The position numbers and the translations under genes were made by a program. Below, piece by piece: positions 47,828 through 56,513 of a DNA stretch of 64,000 nt. Below the pieces are notes generated by a model, which was not told where the DNA came from, did not search any database, and was given only the letters and a program-made list of their open reading frames with translations. Source of the stretch: Oceanobacillus sp. CFH 90083 (lineage in GTDB: Bacteria; Bacillota; Bacilli; Bacillales; Amphibacillaceae); contig NZ_VIYG01000004.1 of assembly GCF_009389585.1 (NCBI RefSeq), positions 1 to 64,000 on the forward strand. The letters run 5' to 3'. Position 1 is the stretch's first letter. Each line of letters starts with the position of its first letter.

Positions 47828-48646
47828 TTAATCTCTATCAATAATCCATTCATGATCTTTTTCATTATGGAATTTCCAAATGCGTTCTGGCCCGGCCATG
47901 ACATTCAAATAGTAGGAAGCATAGCCATCAGGCACGCCTACCGGATGATAGCCTTTCGGAACAAGAACAACATTTGCGTTTTCTACAGCCATTGTTTCAT
48001 CTAAAGAACGATCCTCTGTATACACACGCTGGAAAACAAATCCTTGTGGAGGATCCATTTCGTGATAATAGCTTTCTTCTAAGAATGATTCTTCCGGAAG
48101 ATTGTTCTGGTCATGCTTATGCGGCGGATAGCTTGACCAGTTAGCTGTTTCTGTAAACACTTCTACAACAAGTAAGCTGTTTGCAGAAGGGTCAGAGTCT
48201 GGTAAAATATTGTGAACTTGACGCTTATTATTATACTTTCCACGATGCTCTACACCGTTATCCTCTGCTTTGATCAGTCTGGTCGGAAGTTCTTCGTCAG
48301 ATGGCGCAAAGCATAATGCCACGCGGGCTTGGGTATTCGCTGTAATGGTAACGGTTTTATTATGGGAAACATAAACACTGTCTGTCGGTTTACGTTCAAA
48401 TACACTATCGCGCGTACCGATTTCCGAGAAGCTTTGATATCCGTCTGTTACGGTAATTTTCCCAGTCAATGCAACAACACAAAGCTCTAAGTTGATCAGC
48501 TTTTCATCATAGCTCGTATTTGGTTCTAAATCTATTACTTTAAAGCCGACATAATGAAGGTCAGAATTTTCTTCTGTCACTTCATGAACAAGTGTTACAC
48601 CGTCAGCGAGTTTATTATTTTCTGGTTTTCTTAGTAAATGACTCAT
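47828..48646 (-). CDS. iolB: 5-deoxy-glucuronate isomerase IolB
   Basis: A 272-residue bicupin isomerase. Metal-binding motifs are visible as SSYPPHKHD and EESYYHEM, followed by QGFVFQRVYT and LVPKGYHPVG, all characteristic of IolB/KduI-like enzymes. It converts 5-deoxy-glucuronate to 2-deoxy-5-keto-gluconate. It lies between iolA and iolC, as in the B. subtilis operon. Confidence 0.93.
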   Translation of the reverse strand: MSHLLRKPENNKLADGVTLVHEVTEENSDLHYVGFKVIDLEPNTSYDEKLINLELCVVALTGKITVTDGYQSFSEIGTRDSVFERKPTDSVYVSHNKTVTITANTQARVALCFAPSDEELPTRLIKAEDNGVEHRGKYNNKRQVHNILPDSDPSANSLLVVEVFTETANWSSYPPHKHDQNNLPEESFLEESYYHEMDPPQGFVFQRVYTEDRSLDETMAVENANVVLVPKGYHPVGVPDGYASYYLNVMAGPERIWKFHNEKDHEWIIDRD

Positions 48647-48743
48647 AATGGACTCCTTTCCATGTGGGATGAGGCCGGGGCAGTGGGATAACAGGCTCCC
48701 AACCTCATGTTATTACTGTAAAGTTGGTATTTTATTTATCTTA

Positions 48744-50201
48744 TTATGAAAAATCAGGCTCCAGATAACGAGCTGTTACTACTTTTTTACGAGTATAGAA
48801 ATCGACACTGTCTTTGCCATTAGCATGCAATGTACCATAGAAGGAAGACTTCCAGCCAGAAAACGGGAAGAATGCCATCGGAGCCGGCACACCTAAGTTG
48901 ATTCCTAACATACCTGCATCGATGTTTTCACGGAAGTAGCGTACGGATAACGCACTTGTGGTGAATAGGCAAGCGCCGTTAGCGAATTCAGATTGGTTCG
49001 CAAATTCCACAGCTTCTTTCAAGTTTTTTACACGTACGATAGATAGTACTGGAGCAAAAATTTCATCTTTCCAGATGGACATATCCTGAGTTACACCGTC
49101 AAAAATAGTTGGTCCAACAAAGTAACCGTCTTCTAATTGTTCATCGCGGCCATCACGAACTAATGCAGCTCCTTCTTCAATCCCTTTTTCGATATAGCCT
49201 AATGTACGTTGCTTTGCTTCATCGCGGATAACTGGTCCTAAGAAGACACCTTCATCGAGCCCATTACCCATTTTAATGTTATCAGATGCTTCTTTTAATT
49301 TAGCAATAAATTCATCTGCAATCGAATCTTCAACCGTTACAACCGCACAAGCCATGCAACGCTCTCCAGCTGAGCCGAATGCTGCACTGATAACTTCTTT
49401 AGTTGCTAAGTCCAGGTCAGCATCTGCCAGTACAGTAGAGTGGTTTTTCGCACCAGTTAATGCCTGCACACGTTTCAGGTTCTCACTTCCGCGTTTGTAT
49501 ACATATTCTCCAACAGGCTTAGAGCCTACGAAGGATACAGCTTTTACTAAAGGATGATCCAGGATTCCGTTAACCACATCATGTGCACCGTTAACAATGC
49601 TGAATACCCCTTTAGGAAGACCAGCTTCGTCCAGTAATTCTGCAAGTCTGGCTGCAAGAATCGGTGTTTTTTCAGATGGCTTTAAGATAAAGGAGTTGCC
49701 TAAAGCGATTGCCATTGGGAACATCCAGCAAGGAACCATCATCGGGAAGTTAAATGGAGCGATCCCGCCGACAACACCTACAGGATAACGATAGTTTGTC
49801 GCTTCTACATCTGTTGCGATTGTTGCAAGAGAATCACCCATCATTAATGTCGGCGCACCGGCAGCGAATTCTACGTTTTCAATTCCGCGTCCAACTTCTC
49901 CTAATGCTTCACCGACGCTTTTTCCGTTTTCCTGCGTAATTAATTTTGCCAGTTCTTCTTTATGCTCTTCTAATAGGTTTTGATATTTGAATAAGATACG
50001 GGCACGTTTTGCTACGGATACCTTTTTCCATTTATCTTGCGCTGCCTGAGCAGCTTGTACAGCGTCTTCAAAATCCTCCGAAGTGGAAATTGGTACTTGT
50101 GCTAATACTTCTTTGGTTGCTGGATTGTAAACTTCTTCATACTTGTCTGTCTTACTTTCAACCCATTCTCCGTTAATAAAGTTTTTTAATTTTTTAGACA
50201 T
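48744..50201 (-). CDS. iolA: Malonate-semialdehyde/methylmalonate-semialdehyde dehydrogenase IolA (MmsA)
   Basis: A 485-residue CoA-acylating aldehyde dehydrogenase. The catalytic cysteine lies in [13 protein letters not shown] near residue 283, and [20 protein letters not shown] is the MmsA-type nucleotide-binding region. It turns malonic semialdehyde into acetyl-CoA and CO2, ending the inositol pathway. Length is normal. It is the first pathway gene after iolR and the tautomerase gene. Confidence 0.93.
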   Translation of the reverse strand: MSKKLKNFINGEWVESKTDKYEEVYNPATKEVLAQVPISTSEDFEDAVQAAQAAQDKWKKVSVAKRARILFKYQNLLEEHKEELAKLITQENGKSVGEALGEVGRGIENVEFAAGAPTLMMGDSLATIATDVEATNYRYPVGVVGGIAPFNFPMMVPCWMFPMAIALGNSFILKPSEKTPILAARLAELLDEAGLPKGVFSIVNGAHDVVNGILDHPLVKAVSFVGSKPVGEYVYKRGSENLKRVQALTGAKNHSTVLADADLDLATKEVISAAFGSAGERCMACAVVTVEDSIADEFIAKLKEASDNIKMGNGLDEGVFLGPVIRDEAKQRTLGYIEKGIEEGAALVRDGRDEQLEDGYFVGPTIFDGVTQDMSIWKDEIFAPVLSIVRVKNLKEAVEFANQSEFANGACLFTTSALSVRYFRENIDAGMLGINLGVPAPMAFFPFSGWKSSFYGTLHANGKDSVDFYTRKKVVTARYLEPDFS

Positions 50202-50283
50202 AAGGTATGTCCTCCTTTAATTTTAATAGATTTATATTTTATTCTCCAAATATTAGAGAAATTAGATAACTTGTGCAAAAAAT

Positions 50284-50673
50284 CTATAAGTCACCGGTTA
50301 AAAATTGAGCTTTTCCAAATCCAAAACTCCACTCCCCGGCACCATTCGTGACAAAGGTAATCATGACATCCTTTGGATCAATCCGGCATTGTTTTTCTAA
50401 CTTCTCTGTTAGAAGGCGGTAGAAGTCTTTTTTCATTTTGTCTGTCCGCTGTGTGCTGACGACAGTAAAAAGGATGACATTATGGCTTCTCTCAAAGCCC
50501 AGACCAGTATCCTCCATAATCATTTCATATGGCTCATGCTGTGTCACAACTTGATAGCGATCACCTTCAGGGACTTGAAACGCTTCCAAAACAACCTGGT
50601 GCGCTGCATCCAAAATTTGTTTAATTTCTTCAGGCTTTCTACCTTTGATTAAATCAACTTTGATTAGGGGCAT
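50284..50673 (-). CDS. Tautomerase-superfamily protein in the iol operon
   Basis: A 129-residue protein of the 4-oxalocrotonate tautomerase superfamily, YusQ-like branch. After removal of Met the catalytic N-terminal Pro is exposed (PLIKVDLIKGRKPEEIKQIL); the lengths and the FTFVTNG-like region (MITFVTNGAGEWSFGFG) fit the longer tautomerase subgroup. It starts two bases before the end spacing of iolR, clearly within the operon. Tautomerases are not part of the known iol pathway, so a role in keto-enol conversion of an inosose, dione or 2-deoxy-keto acid is a hypothesis. Confidence 0.83.
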   Translation of the reverse strand: MPLIKVDLIKGRKPEEIKQILDAAHQVVLEAFQVPEGDRYQVVTQHEPYEMIMEDTGLGFERSHNVILFTVVSTQRTDKMKKDFYRLLTEKLEKQCRIDPKDVMITFVTNGAGEWSFGFGKAQFLTGDL

Positions 50674-50675
50674 TT

Positions 50676-51488
50676 CTACACTCCTTCATTTTGTTTTGCA
50701 ATGACAAGCTCGACATTGTATTTCTTACAATAGTCAATATACGTTTGATCAGGGCTTTGATCCGTAATCAAATAGTCTAACTGGTTCAGGTCGCAATAGG
50801 TCGTTAATGCAACCTTATCGAATTTTTGATGATCAACTAACAAAAACTTCTGCTCGATTTGCCCCGCTATATAAGATTTCAATTCGCTTTCCACAGGAAT
50901 CGAACTTGTTACGCCATTCTTGATAGAAATAGCGGTAGCTGCTAAAAATGCTTTGTTAATATTGTAATTCTTAAGAATTTTCTGTGCCTGAATCGTGGTA
51001 AATGATTGCGTTCTGCGGTCAAGTACGCCTCCTAGACTATAAACAGTAAGGTTATTATAAGGCAAGGTTTTCAAGATAAAATCAATATTATTGGTTACAA
51101 TTGTAATTTGTTTTTCCCGAATATATTCAATGAGCTCTAAAACGGTTGTTCCCGTATCTATAAAAATAATGTCTCCATTTTGAATATAACCAGCAGCTTG
51201 TTCCGCAATTCTTTGTTTACTTGGCTGATTCTTTGTCTGCCGGTAAGTGAAGGATGTTAAAGGCTTGGTGATATCTTTGTTCAGTTGTTGATCTTCGGCA
51301 GGCTGATTGACTGCTGCTCCACCGTGAACTTTGATAATATCACCAGACTTACACAATTCCTGAACATCATTACGGATGGTATTTTTAGAAACAGCAAATT
51401 TGTTAACAAGTTCATCATAAGAAGCTCTTTGTTTGAGTGTAATATATTCTTGTAACGCAGCGATACGCTTTGATTTGATGTTGATCAC
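50676..51488 (-). CDS. iolR: DeoR-family repressor of the iol operon, IolR
   Basis: A DeoR regulator of about 270 residues with helix-turn-helix SYDELVNKFAVSKNTIRNDV near residues 20-40 and a DeoR sugar-phosphate-binding C-terminal domain (DGDIIFIDTGTT-like NGDIIFIDTGTTVLEL, VTNNIDF). It heads the iol operon and matches IolR in position. The start is doubtful: the GTG at 51488 lies inside the excellent ribosome binding site AAAGAGGTGATC, while an ATC at 51479 is at ideal distance and gives a typical DeoR start; TTG at 51536 would precede the promoter. An IolR-like operator array overlaps the promoter, so autorepression is likely. Confidence 0.85.
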   Translation of the reverse strand: MINIKSKRIAALQEYITLKQRASYDELVNKFAVSKNTIRNDVQELCKSGDIIKVHGGAAVNQPAEDQQLNKDITKPLTSFTYRQTKNQPSKQRIAEQAAGYIQNGDIIFIDTGTTVLELIEYIREKQITIVTNNIDFILKTLPYNNLTVYSLGGVLDRRTQSFTTIQAQKILKNYNINKAFLAATAISIKNGVTSSIPVESELKSYIAGQIEQKFLLVDHQKFDKVALTTYCDLNQLDYLITDQSPDQTYIDYCKKYNVELVIAKQNEGV

Positions 51489-51504
51489 CTCTTTTCTTGA
51501 ATCG

Positions 51505-51533
51505 AGTATAACACAAGGAATCCAAAAAGTTAA
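51505..51533 (-). promoter_or_regulatory. Sigma-A promoter of the iol operon
   Basis: On the minus strand TTAACT (51528-51533) and TATACT (51505-51510) are 17 bases apart. The predicted transcript starts near 51498, only a few bases before the ribosome binding site. Confidence 0.65.
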
Positions 51534-51552
51534 CAATAAATAACCAAAAGTT
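51520..51552. promoter_or_regulatory. IolR-type direct-repeat operator
   Basis: Three 11-base phased units TCCAAAAAGTT, AACAATAAATA and ACCAAAAGTTT lie in tandem. TAACCAAAAGT (51541-51551) fits the IolR site WRAYCAADARD remembered from B. subtilis at all positions. The array covers the -35 box. Confidence 0.6.
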
Positions 51553-51800
51553 TATAATTTATTTGAGCACATTATTGTTTGATTGATGTGACAGTGATTT
51601 TGGGTGCGTTTTCTTTTGGGGGTAGGTATTTTAATATTTTTGGGGATTTACTCCGCAGAAGAGTGTTAGATTGTGCTTATGAAATTAGTTAGAGCAGAAG
51701 TGAAATATTTAAATAGAAATTCCGGCTTTGATTTGTCTTATTTTTGGTCATTTGAAGAGCTAATACGAATCCTTTGTTAATGATAGTAATAAATAGTTTT

Positions 51801-51816
51801 AGGAAAGTATTTTCCT
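51801..51816. promoter_or_regulatory. Upstream operator of the 51935 operon
   Basis: AGGAAA-GTAT-TTTCCT is a perfect 6-4-6 palindrome about 60 bases before the -35 box. It shares arms with the site at 51900-51915. The stretch 51553-51800 holds no recognised feature. Confidence 0.65.
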
Positions 51817-51860
51817 TTAATTGCTATATGTTTTTCTGTATTATCCTAAATAAATTAATA

Positions 51861-51889
51861 TTGACATGAATTAAAAGCCTGTTTATAAT
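51861..51889 (+). promoter_or_regulatory. Consensus sigma-A promoter of the 51935 operon
   Basis: TTGACA (51861-51866) and TATAAT (51884-51889) with 17 bases between them form a perfect consensus promoter, which must be held down by a repressor. Confidence 0.85.
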
Positions 51890-51899
51890 CATCGTCATA

Positions 51900-51915
51900 A
51901 GGAAAACACTTTCCT
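51900..51915. promoter_or_regulatory. Downstream operator of the 51935 operon
   Basis: AGGAAA-ACAC-TTTCCT is a perfect 6-4-6 palindrome starting a few bases after the expected transcription start. Its centre is 99 bases from that of the upstream operator, allowing DNA looping. Confidence 0.7.
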
Positions 51916-51934
51916 AAAGAGAGGATGGATTTTT

Positions 51935-52978
51935 ATGAAAACATTAAATATAGGATTGATAGGTGCTGGGAGAATGGGAGCATTCCATGGTCAAACAATT
52001 GCGCAACGTATTCCTGGGGCAAAATTGTATGCGATTGCAGATCCTTTTCCGCAATCTGCAGAAAACGTATTACAACATATAGGAGGAGAAGCTAAAATTT
52101 ATACAAATCCTTTAGATTTAATCCAGGATTCAGAAGTAGAGGCTATTGTTATTGTTTCTCCAGCAAGAACACATTCGGAAAATGTCATTCAAGCGATTGA
52201 GTATGGGAAGCCCGTTTTCTGTGAAAAACCAATGGCAGTTTCAATAGAAGAGATGGAAGCAATCAAAAAAGCTGTAAAGAAAAATCCTGTACCGGTTCAA
52301 GTTGGTTTTAATCGTCGTTTTGAAAAAGGTTTTAAACAAGCGCATCAAGAAATTTCTGATGGACAGTTAGGGAATATACAGCTGCTACGTTCAAATACAA
52401 GAGATCCAGAGCTTTCTAATCCAGAAAAGAGACCGGAATGGACGATATTTTTAGAAACATTGATTCATGATTTTGATACGTTGATGTACTTAAATCCAGG
52501 AGCGAAACCGGTAGAGGTATATGCGAAAGCAGATGCACTTATACGTCCGGATTTGAAGGAAAATGGATTATTGGATACTTCTGTCGTAACGATAACATTT
52601 GATAATGGATGTATTGCTGTAGCAGATGCCAGCTTCCAGGCTAAATATGGGTACGATGTTCGTGCAGAAGTATTCGGTTCGGAAGGAATGATCACGTTAG
52701 GAGATATCAAAACATCCAGTATGCAAAAATTTAATGCAGATGGAGCAAGCTATCAAACTACCAGATATGATCAGGATCTTTTATTTGACGCATATGTTGA
52801 AGAATTAAAGCATTTTGTGAAAGCGGTACAAAATGAAGAAGTATTGCCCAAAGTATCTATTGAAGATGCGGAATGGGCATTGTATTTGGCATTGGCAAGT
52901 ATGGAGTCTGTTAAAACAGGACTTCCTGTCAAAGTAGAAGATGTTATTACATTACAATCAAAGGAGGAAGTAATGTAA
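51935..52978 (+). CDS. Gfo/Idh/MocA dehydrogenase with Glu in place of the catalytic Asp
   Basis: A 347-residue NAD(P)-dependent dehydrogenase. The turn LIGAGRMGAFHGQTI (residues 8-22) and Lys98 in CEKPM are standard. In the active-site helix the sequence is FLETLIHDFD: His178 is kept but the position normally filled by Asp carries Glu174. It opens a compact operon with a TIM-barrel isomerase, whose start overlaps its stop (TAATG), and a sugar porter. A cyclitol or sugar dehydrogenase is likely; the exact substrate is unknown. Confidence 0.84.
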   Translation: MKTLNIGLIGAGRMGAFHGQTIAQRIPGAKLYAIADPFPQSAENVLQHIGGEAKIYTNPLDLIQDSEVEAIVIVSPARTHSENVIQAIEYGKPVFCEKPMAVSIEEMEAIKKAVKKNPVPVQVGFNRRFEKGFKQAHQEISDGQLGNIQLLRSNTRDPELSNPEKRPEWTIFLETLIHDFDTLMYLNPGAKPVEVYAKADALIRPDLKENGLLDTSVVTITFDNGCIAVADASFQAKYGYDVRAEVFGSEGMITLGDIKTSSMQKFNADGASYQTTRYDQDLLFDAYVEELKHFVKAVQNEEVLPKVSIEDAEWALYLALASMESVKTGLPVKVEDVITLQSKEEVM

Positions 52979-53790
52979 TGAGAGAGTATGGGCTATGCTT
53001 ATGGACATTTGGAGATTTAAATACACAGAAAAAGGTAAAGATTGCGAAAGAGATTGGTGTGGATGGTGTAGAAGTGCAAGGAAATCTGGAGGATGACCCA
53101 AAAGAACTAAAAATATTACTGAAAGAATATAACTTAAAGGCTTTATCTGTCACACCGGATAATGTTGATATTTCAAGTGTTGATGAAAGAGTTAGAACGG
53201 ATGCTGTTAATTACTTTCTGAAATTATTAACCTGGGCAAAAGAGCTGGGAGCAGATAGGATCTGTCTTCATGGTGAAGTTGGGAAAATAACAGGATCAGG
53301 TAACACGGATAAAGACTGGGAATTACTTGTGAAAAGTACAAAGCAAATAGTAGAAAAAGCAGAAGAGCTTGAAATGCCGATTGTTTATGAGGTGCTTAAT
53401 CGTTATGAAAACCATCAAATAGTAACGTCAAAAGAAGCAAAAAAATTAATAAATGAGGTTCAAAGTAAATATCTTACTATTTTATTAGATGCTTATCATA
53501 TGAATATTGAAGAAAGTTCACCTGTTCAAGCGTTGAAGAATGTTGGAGAAAATTTGGGCGTTTATCATATTGCTGACTCCAATAGACAAGCTATTGGAAA
53601 TGGACATGCAAATTTAAAAGAACAGGTAGCTGTTTTAGAAGAAATCGCTTATACAGGTCCGCTTATTATGGAAATGACTGCTGCCGGTCCTAATCCTTTT
53701 ACTCCAGTGAAAGAAGGGGACTACTTAGATGTTATTACAACGTATTATCGTCAGTCATTAAAGCAGTTGAAAGAATGGGAGGAATACTAA
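52978..53790 (+). CDS. TIM-barrel sugar isomerase/epimerase, tagatose-3-epimerase-like
   Basis: A 270-residue TIM barrel with a metal set typical of the D-tagatose-3-epimerase/IolI group: Glu in VYEVLNRYE, Asp and His in LLDAYHMNIEE, His in YHIADSNR and Glu in IMEMTAAG. It overlaps the preceding dehydrogenase gene by one base and so is translationally coupled to it. Oxidation followed by isomerisation of the keto product is the natural reading of this gene pair. It could epimerise a ketose or an inosose. Confidence 0.84.
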   Translation: MREYGLCLWTFGDLNTQKKVKIAKEIGVDGVEVQGNLEDDPKELKILLKEYNLKALSVTPDNVDISSVDERVRTDAVNYFLKLLTWAKELGADRICLHGEVGKITGSGNTDKDWELLVKSTKQIVEKAEELEMPIVYEVLNRYENHQIVTSKEAKKLINEVQSKYLTILLDAYHMNIEESSPVQALKNVGENLGVYHIADSNRQAIGNGHANLKEQVAVLEEIAYTGPLIMEMTAAGPNPFTPVKEGDYLDVITTYYRQSLKQLKEWEEY

Positions 53791-53827
53791 GGTTTCAGCG
53801 CTATGAGGCGCTATTCCATCTGTATTA

Positions 53828-53842
53828 ATGATAGCGCTTTCT
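53828..53842 (+). promoter_or_regulatory. cre-like site before the sugar porter gene
   Basis: ATGATAGCGCTTTCT differs at one fixed position from the cre consensus. The preceding AGCGCTAT (53798-53805) can also pair with ATAGCGCT here as a hairpin. Confidence 0.5.
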
Positions 53843-53877
53843 GTTAAGGGGTTTAAAAAGGGGAAAGGGGTAAATAC

Positions 53878-55290
53878 ATGAAGAAAAATACAAGGTATAT
53901 TGTTACATTAACTTTAATTGCTGCTTTAGGAGGATTATTGTTTGGTTATGATACAGCAGTTATTTCTGGAGCCGAGCAATCCTTACAGGTATATTTTATG
54001 GAAAACCTCGGCTTAGGAACATTTGCACACGGATTAACGGTTTCTAGTGCACTGATTGGGTGTATTATTGGAGGTTTAATCAGTGGATTTCTTTCTAATC
54101 GAATTGGACGGAAAAATTCGCTTTTAGTAGCTGCGGTATTGTTCTTCGTTTCTGCGCTATTATCAGCTTATCCTGAATTTTTATTCTTTACGAAAGATAG
54201 TCCAACAATGGGACTTTTCATTATGTTTAATCTTTATCGTATTATTGGCGGAATCGGTGTTGGATTAGCATCGGGGCTTGGCCCCTTATACATTAGTGAA
54301 ACATCTCCTGCTAATATTAGAGGGAAATTAGTAACGTTAAATAATTTAGCGATCATATTTGGGATGTCATTAGTGTATTTTGTTAACTGGAGAATTGCAG
54401 CAGGGCAAGAATTGAGCTGGATTCATGATGTAGGCTGGAGATATATGTTTGCTTCGGAAGCAATTCCGGCACTGTTATTTTTTGGATTGTTATTCCTTGT
54501 TCCAGAAACACCAAGGTATTTAATCTCTAAAAATAAAGATCAAGAAGCATTGACAATTCTTGAAAAAGTGAATAATTCAAAGGAAAAGGCGAATGCAATT
54601 TATCAAGAAATTAAACAAACGGTTGATGTGAAGGATGTTCGTGTATTTTCTTACGGCAAATTAGTTATTGTTGTCGGTATTTTATTAGCTGCCTTTCAAC
54701 AATTTGTAGGAATTAATGTGATTTTGTATTATGCACCGAGAATTTTTGCGGAGATGGGTGCAAGTTCAGATGGCTCGATGTTCCAAACAGTTATTATTGG
54801 AATCGTTAATTTTATCTTCGTATTAATTGCGATGCTGCTGGTGGACAGGGTTGGAAGAAGATTATTAATGATTGTAGGTTCCATCGGTATGGCTGCTGGA
54901 ATGCTCGGTGTTGCTGCGCTGGCATATCTTGATCAAATGGGGATTGGTGCACTTATCTTCATCTTAGTTTTTGTGGCATTTTATAATCTATCATTTGGTC
55001 CATTAATGTGGGTATTGGCATCAGAGTTATTCCCTAACAAAGTAAGGGGACAGATTATGGCTATCACTGTCGTAGCAAACTGGAGCTCGAATCTATTAAT
55101 TTCTTCTACATTCCCTTCCTTGTTAGAAATTGGTGCAGGCATTGCTTATACTTTCTATGGTGTTATGTGTCTGTTGGCGTTATTGTTTGTTCTAAAACTT
55201 GTCCCTGAAACGAAAGGGAAAACACTAGAGGAAATTGAAAAGTACTGGGAAGATAAACGATTGAATGCTCAGCAGAAAAATGCTGTCTAG
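53878..55290 (+). CDS. MFS sugar porter, XylE/AraE-like
   Basis: A 470-residue, 12-helix sugar/proton symporter. It shows GGLLFGYDTAVISGAEQSL near residues 19-37, the loop SNRIGRKNS, PETPRYL before the central loop, QQFVGINVILYYAPRIF in TM7, DRVGRR and PETKGKTLEEIE. Compared with the two IolT copies it belongs to the xylose/arabinose/galactose branch. It takes up the substrate handled by the dehydrogenase and isomerase before it. Confidence 0.87.
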   Translation: MKKNTRYIVTLTLIAALGGLLFGYDTAVISGAEQSLQVYFMENLGLGTFAHGLTVSSALIGCIIGGLISGFLSNRIGRKNSLLVAAVLFFVSALLSAYPEFLFFTKDSPTMGLFIMFNLYRIIGGIGVGLASGLGPLYISETSPANIRGKLVTLNNLAIIFGMSLVYFVNWRIAAGQELSWIHDVGWRYMFASEAIPALLFFGLLFLVPETPRYLISKNKDQEALTILEKVNNSKEKANAIYQEIKQTVDVKDVRVFSYGKLVIVVGILLAAFQQFVGINVILYYAPRIFAEMGASSDGSMFQTVIIGIVNFIFVLIAMLLVDRVGRRLLMIVGSIGMAAGMLGVAALAYLDQMGIGALIFILVFVAFYNLSFGPLMWVLASELFPNKVRGQIMAITVVANWSSNLLISSTFPSLLEIGAGIAYTFYGVMCLLALLFVLKLVPETKGKTLEEIEKYWEDKRLNAQQKNAV

Positions 55291-55311
55291 GCGCAACAAA
55301 AGATAGAGCGG

Positions 55312-55355
55312 ATAAAAAGCTTGGTGTAGTTCACAACTACATCAAGTTTTTATTT
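55312..55355 (+). terminator. Terminator of the 51935 operon
   Basis: AAAAAGCTTGGTGTAGTT pairs with AACTACATCAAGTTTTTA around a CAC loop (55314-55352), ending in a T-rich run. Confidence 0.8.
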
Positions 55356-55468
55356 TCCGAAAGAATAATGAAAAAGAACCGTTTTGCACCTATGGTATAC
55401 TTAGGTTGTTTCCTGTAGAATTAAAGTTATTATATAAGAAAAAACGAACATGATAAGAAAGTAGGGAA

Positions 55469-56473
55469 ATGTTTTTGAAAGAGAAGCGACCGACAATTTA
55501 TGATGTAGCTAAAGAGGCTGGGGTTTCCATTTCCACTGTTTCTAAAGTGATGAATAGTACGGGTAGTATTGCAGATAAAACGAAGAAAAAAGTAGAGGCA
55601 AGTATGCAGAAGCTGAATTATCAGCCCATTGCTGCGCCTGCATTACAGAAAAGGCTGCAAACGATTGGACTATTGATTCCATCAATCGCTGATCCCTTCT
55701 CTGCGGAAATTGCCAGGAAAATTGAAGATAATGGACGTAAATATGGGTTCAGCTTAATTGTTTGCAGTACAGATAATAATCTTGATAAAGAAAAGGAGTA
55801 TATTGCTATTCTGCGTAAAAAATATGTAGATGGTATTATTATTGCGACCGGTTTGAAAAATGCGAAGGCATTACAGGAGTTGAAACACAGTAATATTCCT
55901 GTTGCGCTCTTATCCCGGGAAGTTCCTTCGCTGCCTTTGAATACAGTGTTAGTAAATGATTATTTAGGAGCTTATGAAGCAACATCTTATTTAATAAAAA
56001 AAGGCCATAAGCGGATTGCAATGATAACAGAGGATATGTATTTTTCATCTGTAAAGGCAAGAGTAGACGGGTATAAGCAGGCGCTGGAAGATGAGGAAAT
56101 GGAAGTGAGCACGTCGCTTATTTCAATAGATAATTCTAGCTTTATGGATGCTTCGCAGTCAGCTGGAAAGCTGATGAACATGCCAGAGGCGCCAACGGCA
56201 ATTTTTGCTTCCACAGAACCTTTGGCAATTGGTGCCATGCAAGGGATTCGAGAAGCTGGTCTCATGATTCCTGATGATGTATCTATTGTTGGTTTTGATA
56301 ATTCTATTTTGGCGCAAATGTGCTACCCGCAGTTGACAACTGTTGCACAGCCGATTGAGGAGATGGCTGAAAAAATTGTTCAGCTTCTGGTAGAGGAGAT
56401 AAGCGGAACGGAAAAAGTAAAGCAGCGAATTGTATTAGCTCCGAAATTAGTGATTCGGGGGACGGTGAAATAA
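55469..56473 (+). CDS. LacI-family repressor
   Basis: A 334-residue LacI/GalR protein. The helix-turn-helix reads IYDVAKEAGVSISTVSKVMN at residues 10-29, followed by a periplasmic-binding-like effector domain with VSIVGFDNS near 277. It lies directly behind the dehydrogenase/isomerase/porter operon and is the natural candidate to bind its two palindromes. The ATG at 55469 has TAGGG close before it, while a TTG two codons later has better spacing, so the first two residues are uncertain. Confidence 0.87.
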   Translation: MFLKEKRPTIYDVAKEAGVSISTVSKVMNSTGSIADKTKKKVEASMQKLNYQPIAAPALQKRLQTIGLLIPSIADPFSAEIARKIEDNGRKYGFSLIVCSTDNNLDKEKEYIAILRKKYVDGIIIATGLKNAKALQELKHSNIPVALLSREVPSLPLNTVLVNDYLGAYEATSYLIKKGHKRIAMITEDMYFSSVKARVDGYKQALEDEEMEVSTSLISIDNSSFMDASQSAGKLMNMPEAPTAIFASTEPLAIGAMQGIREAGLMIPDDVSIVGFDNSILAQMCYPQLTTVAQPIEEMAEKIVQLLVEEISGTEKVKQRIVLAPKLVIRGTVK

Positions 56474-56513
56474 GGCAGACAGTAAGTAATTCTTAGAAGG
56501 GGGAACAGTTTTT

